A DNA stretch of 64,000 nt from Lentzea sp. NBRC 105346. GTDB lineage: Bacteria; Actinomycetota; Actinomycetes; Mycobacteriales; Pseudonocardiaceae. Where the stretch lies: the NCBI RefSeq assembly GCF_030269605.1, contig NZ_BSTQ01000006.1, forward strand, positions 249,085-313,084, read 5' to 3'. Both the position numbers and the translations under genes were made by a program. A model generated the notes under the pieces. That model worked only from the letters and a program-made list of their open reading frames with translations. It was not told the DNA's origin and searched no databases. This document shows, piece after piece, positions 59,238 to 64,000 of this stretch (the stretch's first letter is position 1; every line of letters starts with the position of its first letter).

Positions 59238-59441
59238 CTAGATGGGCAGGATGCGGCCGGGGGCCTTGGTGATCGACTCGATGAGCCCGTTCACCGGAAT
59301 GCCGCCGGGCGCGAACGTGTACGGGTTCTCGAGGCCGCCGGTGTCCGGCTCGTCGACGATCACGGGGTCGGCGAACGCGGGCCCGGCGAAGCCGGTGAGC
59401 ACCAACCCGGTCAGGAACGTCGCGACAAGGGTCTTCTTCAC
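59238..59441 (-). CDS. Small secreted protein of 67 residues
   Basis: GTG 59441 with AAGGA seven bases upstream. Signal peptide 'MKKTLVATFLTGLVLTGFAG' and cleavage after 'AFA', leaving a mature peptide of about 44 residues beginning 'DPVIVDEPDTGG' and ending 'ITKAPGRILPI', with no Cys. Not recognised. It sits 11 bp after the membrane-protein gene and 21 bp before the transporter gene, inside the sulfur operon, so it may be a periplasmic or secreted accessory of that system. Confidence 0.75.
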   Translation of the reverse strand: MKKTLVATFLTGLVLTGFAGPAFADPVIVDEPDTGGLENPYTFAPGGIPVNGLIESITKAPGRILPI

Positions 59442-59452
59442 AGGGATTCCTT

Positions 59453-61036
59453 TCAGAGAACTGCGCTGACAGGGACGACAGTCGCCTGCGGGATCCATTG
59501 CCCCGCAAGCTCTTCGGACATCGAATGGGTGGTTTCGTTCGGCATCACGCTCACCTGCGCCACGGCGAAGATCTGCACGGCACCGGAGGGCTTCCGATCA
59601 CCGAGCCACGCGTGGAACCCGGCAGGGGTGGGGTTCTCGCCGCCGAACCGGTTGCCGACCGCGATCGCGTACCCGACGGCCAGCTGCTCCCGCGGGTCGA
59701 ACCGCAGCGGCACCGACGCGCTGGTGATCGCCGTGGCGATCGGCGCGTGCAGCAGCCACGGCGCCAGGTACAGGCCGTGCGCGTAGACCGGGGCCTCCGA
59801 CTGCCGGGCGGCCGCCCTGGTCAGCGCTTCGTACGCCGAGGTCCAGCCGGACACCGCGACCAGCGCGTTGTCCGGTCGTTCCTCGGTGTCCACACGCAGA
59901 CCGGACGAACGGATCACCTTCTCCGCGGCCGTGGATCGCGGCGAACCATCGGTCGCGAGGGTGATTCCCGGTACACCCCTGGCCTTGAGGAACCCGACGA
60001 GCTTGACCAGGGCATCGGAATCCTCAGTGGACAGTCGCTGGGACGGGCACTCGGTCAGCACCGAGCGCCGGTTGTCCAGCAGGGCACCCAGTGCGGCACC
60101 AGCGCACTCGGGATCGACCGACGGGCCCGACCGATCGCCGGGATCCACCTCGACGCGGGCGGAGTCGTTGATCACGAGCGTGCTCCGCCCCGGCGGCAGG
60201 TCGACCTCGGCCCACGTGCCCTCGGCACCCGCGATCGGCACCGCGGGCACGTCGTTCACCCTCAGGTCCTTGCCCGCCGAAGCCGGAAAGTGCACGAGGT
60301 TGCGGCCCGGCCGGTGCGGGCTGACCAGTACCGGCACCGAGCGATCGTCCAGCCGCACGTCGGTGAGCACCGGGACACCCGCGACGGGCAGGTCGGGCGG
60401 CGTGGCGATCGCGGGCAACGCACCCCACGCCACCAGCGCCACCGCGACACCGGCCGCCGCGATCCGGTTGCGCACCACCAGGGTCGCCAGTGGCACCAGC
60501 ACGATCGCCAGCAACACCAACCCGAGCAGCGTCTCGTAGATCCGCCGGTCGAACGCGATCCCGGACGTCACCAGCCGGGCCGCGCCGGCGACCGCGAGCA
60601 CGATCCCCAGCGACAGCACCAGCTTGCGGTCGTCCGGCCGGAACACGGCGAGCCCGAGCCACGCGACGGACGCGGCCACGAACACCGTGTTGAGCACGAA
60701 CCAGATGCCGGAGTCCCCCACGGAGGTCTCCACCACGAGCAACAGGACGAGCGCCGCCGCTACCCACCTGGTGGCGGGTTTTCCCTGCAGCAACGGCACG
60801 GCGACGACCAGCGCGACGTGGATCACCGCTCCGATCAGTCCCACGTCCTGTGTCACCACCGACGCGCCCACCAGCAGCGCGGCGAGTGCCGAGGCGAAGA
60901 TCGGCACCTTCCGGGCGGGCGCGGGCACCAGGCCGGCCCCGGCGACGAACGCCGTGGTCAGCAGCAGTGCCAGTCGCAGTACCAGTGCGAGCGTCGACGT
61001 GCCCGCGGCGTCGAGACCTCCGTGGGGGTGGTTCAT
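59453..61036 (-). CDS. Polytopic membrane protein with extracytoplasmic domain
   Basis: 527 residues. About eight transmembrane helices in residues 15-225 are followed by an extracytoplasmic domain of 290 residues with a beta-sandwich-like start ('VPVLVSPHRPGRNLVHFPA') and a later alpha/beta part with 'ITLATDGSP' and two Cys. The protein is not recognised for certain. Its start directly abuts the stop of the methanethiol-oxidase-like gene and it precedes the small secreted protein gene, so all are one operon. The outer domain could work together with the exported oxidase-like protein. No catalytic motif seen. Confidence 0.7.
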   Translation of the reverse strand: MNHPHGGLDAAGTSTLALVLRLALLLTTAFVAGAGLVPAPARKVPIFASALAALLVGASVVTQDVGLIGAVIHVALVVAVPLLQGKPATRWVAAALVLLLVVETSVGDSGIWFVLNTVFVAASVAWLGLAVFRPDDRKLVLSLGIVLAVAGAARLVTSGIAFDRRIYETLLGLVLLAIVLVPLATLVVRNRIAAAGVAVALVAWGALPAIATPPDLPVAGVPVLTDVRLDDRSVPVLVSPHRPGRNLVHFPASAGKDLRVNDVPAVPIAGAEGTWAEVDLPPGRSTLVINDSARVEVDPGDRSGPSVDPECAGAALGALLDNRRSVLTECPSQRLSTEDSDALVKLVGFLKARGVPGITLATDGSPRSTAAEKVIRSSGLRVDTEERPDNALVAVSGWTSAYEALTRAAARQSEAPVYAHGLYLAPWLLHAPIATAITSASVPLRFDPREQLAVGYAIAVGNRFGGENPTPAGFHAWLGDRKPSGAVQIFAVAQVSVMPNETTHSMSEELAGQWIPQATVVPVSAVL

Positions 61037-62839
61037 CTACTTCACATCCGCATCGGCGACGACGAACAGCTCGGAGTGCGGCTTGGCATTGCCCCACGAC
61101 CCGTGCGGCCAGTCCTTGCGGTTGAAGTTGATCCCGGTTTGGCCGGTGAACTCGTCCCTAAAGGCAGAGTCCAAAGTGGCCTTTCCGTCCGGTCCGACCT
61201 TCAGGATGTTGACCTTGTGGTCACCGTCCAGGCCGGTCCGCGCGACGAAGTAGTTCGACACCGCGAGCCGCCTGGGCGACAACGTCTCGTGGTAGAACCC
61301 GTCGGCACCGAGGTCGAAGTTGTCGTACGCACCCCAGTGCGGACCCGACGCGGCCTTGCCGGGGTTGATCGGCACCGCACCCGCGACGGTCGGGCAGTCC
61401 GCCTCGGCGCCACCGTTCTGCGCCTCGGCCAGCGTGTCGATGCGGCACTGGAACCCGGTGCCCGCAGCGACCAGCTTCTGAATGTCCAAGATGTACACAC
61501 CGCCGGTCGCGCCGGGGTCGTCCGGCCCGAGCGCACCCTTGCCACGCCCGGAGATCGCCCGGTACAGGAACCGGTCGTCGGGCGAGGTCTGGATCCAGCC
61601 ACCATTCGAACCGCCGCCGTTCGAATCGTTGCCCGCGTAGATCGCCTTCGACGCCGCGCCGTCGTCGAACACCTCGTACCAGTGCGGTTCGGCCGCCGTG
61701 ATGTCCGGCGTGTAGTGCACCGCGCCACCCTGCATGGTCTGGGCGAACGCGCCCTTGTGACCGGGCAGGTTCGTCACGGTCGTCTCCATGACCGCGCGGC
61801 TCTCCTGGTGCAGCGGGTCGGCGGGATCGGACCGCGGCCCGTTCTGCAGGTACGACACCGCGCGCAGCTTCGGGTTGTTCCGGTCGCTGATGTCCCACGT
61901 CCGGACGGTCGGCCGGCGGAGGTAGGGAGAGGGCGCCTTGACCGGATCGAGAATGATGTTGCGCGGCTCGGCGTAGTCGCTGGTGAGCAACGTGTTCAGG
62001 TCTTCACGGGCCTGAATGCCGTGCGGGTTGGCACAACTCGGCGCGCCGAGCCGCGGCAGGTTGAGGCACAGCTTCTCGTTGTCGCCCTGCGGGGTCGCCG
62101 CACTGGTCTGCGACAACACCTTGCCGTTCTGGTCGAACCGCAGCAGCGCACCGGGACTACCGGCGAACCCGTTGCCCACCACGGTCTGCCCGTTGGCGTA
62201 GGTGTACGGACCGGGCACGACCGGCCCGCCCATGTACGTGCCGTACGCGGTGCCGTCCTTCAACGTCCAGTACGCGTCCGGCACGCTGCCGCCGAGCGTG
62301 TTCGTGGGCAGACTGATGCCCTTGAGCTTCAACTCCGGCAACGCACTCACGTCGAACGCGTACGTCGCCGCCGCGAACAACGCGCCCGCGTAGACCGTGT
62401 CTCCCTTGTGCCACACGTACTGCATGTGGTGCGGCTCGTTCTCGACCAGCGGCCCGACGGTCGCGGTGTTGACCACCTTGCCGTAGCTCGGTGAACCTTC
62501 GGTCGCGTCGATGACGGCCAGGAAGTCCGGACCGGGCAACGGATCGAGGCCCAGTGGTTTGCCCAGCAGGGAACCGGGCAGCCCCTTGACGTCCTTGACG
62601 ATCGTGTCGGCGATGTTCTCGTCACCGGCCCACACGAGCAGCCACTTCTTACGGCCTTGGGCCTGAGCCTGCGGCGTCAGGTGGTTCTTCACCCAGTACT
62701 GCTTGCCGTCGCTCGCCGTCGTGCTGCTGACCACCTCCCGCACATCGGCGTAGGCGCTGCCGCCACTCGTGTACGTCAACGCGCCAAAAGTGAGCGCCGC
62801 TATCAATGCTATTCGCCAGGGCGGCGAGTTCGACCACAT
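61037..62839 (-). CDS. Exported methanethiol-oxidase/SBP56-like protein
   Basis: 600 residues from ATG 62839 (GGAG ten bases upstream; an upstream GTG at 62848 would be too close to the ribosome binding site). Signal peptide ends near 'GGSAYA'. Matches to the SBP56 (selenium-binding protein, methanethiol oxidase) family: 'NEPHHMQYVWHKGDTVYAGAL', 'CANPHGIQAREDLNTLLTSDY' and 'SGPHWGAYDNFDLGADGF', supplying the His metal ligands of the beta-propeller. The bacterial enzyme uses copper to oxidise methanethiol to formaldehyde, sulfide and peroxide. At 600 residues it is longer than the usual 430-460, so its substrate may differ. First gene of the operon that ends in the YeeE-type transporter. Confidence 0.75.
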   Translation of the reverse strand: MWSNSPPWRIALIAALTFGALTYTSGGSAYADVREVVSSTTASDGKQYWVKNHLTPQAQAQGRKKWLLVWAGDENIADTIVKDVKGLPGSLLGKPLGLDPLPGPDFLAVIDATEGSPSYGKVVNTATVGPLVENEPHHMQYVWHKGDTVYAGALFAAATYAFDVSALPELKLKGISLPTNTLGGSVPDAYWTLKDGTAYGTYMGGPVVPGPYTYANGQTVVGNGFAGSPGALLRFDQNGKVLSQTSAATPQGDNEKLCLNLPRLGAPSCANPHGIQAREDLNTLLTSDYAEPRNIILDPVKAPSPYLRRPTVRTWDISDRNNPKLRAVSYLQNGPRSDPADPLHQESRAVMETTVTNLPGHKGAFAQTMQGGAVHYTPDITAAEPHWYEVFDDGAASKAIYAGNDSNGGGSNGGWIQTSPDDRFLYRAISGRGKGALGPDDPGATGGVYILDIQKLVAAGTGFQCRIDTLAEAQNGGAEADCPTVAGAVPINPGKAASGPHWGAYDNFDLGADGFYHETLSPRRLAVSNYFVARTGLDGDHKVNILKVGPDGKATLDSAFRDEFTGQTGINFNRKDWPHGSWGNAKPHSELFVVADADVK

Positions 62840-63071
62840 GAACAACACACTCCTGTTTTCGGGCAGGGCGAATAACCCGGTAAACGGGTTGGAGGGAAAT
62901 GTGAGAACGCCTCAGGCGTGACAGAGTGCGCTGGCCTGCAGCCGCAGGTCCACGTGTAGACGCCCTACCAGGGCGACAGTTCTGCACATGCTGGGAAGGG
63001 TCTCGGGGTCACGCAGTGCAGTCAATTGGTGACCAAAGTATGGGACGAAGTGCCGCGTCTTATTTCAAATT

Positions 63072-63740
63072 TCAGCCGAACGTGCTGGCGAACGCCAATG
63101 CACCTAATACGGGGACGGCGATGGCGGTCAGCACAAGGGAGCGACGGCTCGGGCGTGGTGCGCCGCGCATGAGCCGGACACCTTCGGGCAGGAACGCCAC
63201 GCACAGCCCGATCGTGCCCACGATCGACAGCAGCTCGGTGCCCTTCAGGACGCCCAGCGGCAGCAGGCCCATGCTCGCCAGGCCGATCGAGCGGACTACG
63301 CCCAGCGCCTTCGCGCGGTACGCCTCGAAGGCGAGGACGAACCAGCCGAACATGATCGTGAACGACAGGAAGCTGAACAGGTGGATGTCCTGATAGGACT
63401 GTGCGACCAGATCGGTTGCGAAGGACGCGCCGTGCCTGTAGGCGAGGTTCAGTGCGAACTGGTCGATGCCGGCGTGGAAGGTGCGTTCGAAGAGGCCGAA
63501 CATCACCAGCGCGCCACCCCAGTACGACCTGATCCGTGAGCTCAACGCCAGCACCGCCGGCCACATGAGCACGTTGCCCGCCAGGAAGCACGTGTAGGCG
63601 GCGGTGGTCAGGCCGGGGTGCGTGGTCATCGCGGCGAGCTGGTCGGGGAAGAAGAAGTTGAACTGCGACCGCAGGAGTGTTCCCGTCAGCAGCAGGAGCG
63701 AGCCTAGGATCATGGCGACCGCGGTGAGTCGTTGCGTCAT
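63072..63740 (-). CDS. Seven-helix membrane protein, unknown function
   Basis: 222 residues from ATG 63740. Seven transmembrane helices spaced evenly, the first 'LTAVAMILGSLLLLTGTLL', later 'HLFSFLSFTIMFGWFVLAF' and 'LLSIVGTIGLCVAFLP'. No known family was recognised. It follows the DedA-type gene by 34 bp and may be co-transcribed. The 232 bp between its end and the methanethiol-oxidase-like gene (62840-63071) show no clear terminator or promoter motif. Confidence 0.7.
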   Translation of the reverse strand: MTQRLTAVAMILGSLLLLTGTLLRSQFNFFFPDQLAAMTTHPGLTTAAYTCFLAGNVLMWPAVLALSSRIRSYWGGALVMFGLFERTFHAGIDQFALNLAYRHGASFATDLVAQSYQDIHLFSFLSFTIMFGWFVLAFEAYRAKALGVVRSIGLASMGLLPLGVLKGTELLSIVGTIGLCVAFLPEGVRLMRGAPRPSRRSLVLTAIAVPVLGALAFASTFG

Positions 63741-63774
63741 GGCCCCAGGCTGCCCCTCCCGAAGCGCGAAGAGA

Positions 63775-64000
63775 TCAGACCCTGGTCCGAACTCGCGACA
63801 CCACGAACAGGACGACGGCCACCCCGACCCCAGCCAGCACGACGGTCTGGAACACACCCGCGTACCGCTCGACCAGATGCCAGTTGTCACCGAGCACGTA
63901 GCCCGCGCCGACGAACACGGTGTTCCAGATCAGGCTGCCGAACGTCGTCAACGCCAGGAACACCATGAAGTTCATCCGCTCCACCCCCGCGGGCAGCGAG
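63775..64000 (-). CDS. DedA-family membrane protein, 3' part
   Basis: The C-terminal 74 codons or so; the start lies beyond the window end. 'LPAGVERMNFMVFLALTTFGS' followed by 'LIWNTVFVGAGYVLG' is the hallmark of DedA proteins (Pro-Ala-Gly before the membrane helix and the T-x-x-G ... W-N pattern). They are flippases or transporters for undecaprenyl phosphate or other lipids. One more transmembrane helix follows, and the protein ends in basic 'SRVRTRV'. Confidence 0.85.
   Translation of the reverse strand, partial: SLPAGVERMNFMVFLALTTFGSLIWNTVFVGAGYVLGDNWHLVERYAGVFQTVVLAGVGVAVVLFVVSRVRTRV

Overview
The window is high-GC DNA with dense gene packing, many GTG starts, ATGA/GTGA start-stop overlaps and several apparently leaderless promoters. 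Together with furA-katG, an ESX-type PE/PPE/EspG trio, a DUF3152 protein, a Vms1/Rv2629-like protein and ANTAR and WYL regulators, this points to a mycelial actinomycete, probably of the Pseudonocardiales (Lentzea, Saccharothrix or Amycolatopsis-like). The genus is an inference. I saw no rRNA, tRNA or CRISPR array.

Layout. (1) 2-13096: the 3' part of one giant gene for a multidomain protein that looks like a multi-effector toxin. It has diverged beta-rich repeats, a coiled coil, two copies of a zincin module around a Fic-like domain, an edema-factor/ExoY-like cyclase domain, and a C-terminal region holding the only cysteine of the visible protein. An IS3 remnant abuts its stop codon. (2) 13447-16007: EspG-like, PPE-like and PE-like proteins of a type VII secretion system. 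(3) 16143-18797: katG and furA. (4) 18975-23801: secreted proteins (I36-like, M36 protease, DUF3152). (5) 23881-26318: a two-component system. (6) 26368-37723: a thiopeptide-like RiPP cluster consisting of a LuxR-type ATPase regulator, a 49-residue precursor, glutamylation and elimination proteins, a short third protein in the pyridine-synthase position preceded by two tandem mini-genes, a SagB-type dehydrogenase, an ocin-ThiF-like partner and an azoline-forming YcaO. (7) 37831-43960: YciI, a hypothetical gene damaged by a tandem duplication, GH15, a membrane protein, and GH3 with LacI-type operators. (8) 44040-56241: mainly regulation (GAF-ANTAR, large LuxR/LAL regulator, Vms1-like and coiled-coil pair, serine-hydrolase lipoprotein, P450 divergent from a toroid protein, RsbW-like kinase, ECF sigma plus TPR protein, DinB and WYL). 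(9) 56362-64000: an LTA-synthase-like sulfatase, an operon built around a methanethiol-oxidase/SBP56-like protein and a YeeE/YedE sulfur transporter, and membrane proteins including a partial DedA.

How the genes work together. The RiPP genes form one translationally coupled operon. The precursor has its own sigma-70-like promoter and is separated from the enzymes by a strong 13-bp stem-loop, which would favour excess precursor. Its core (SYHKTSCSTSR, or with one more Ser in front) has one Cys and a Ser pair at positions 1 and 10, so the product would differ from known Cys-rich thiopeptides. This cluster and the giant toxin are the two most promising systems here.
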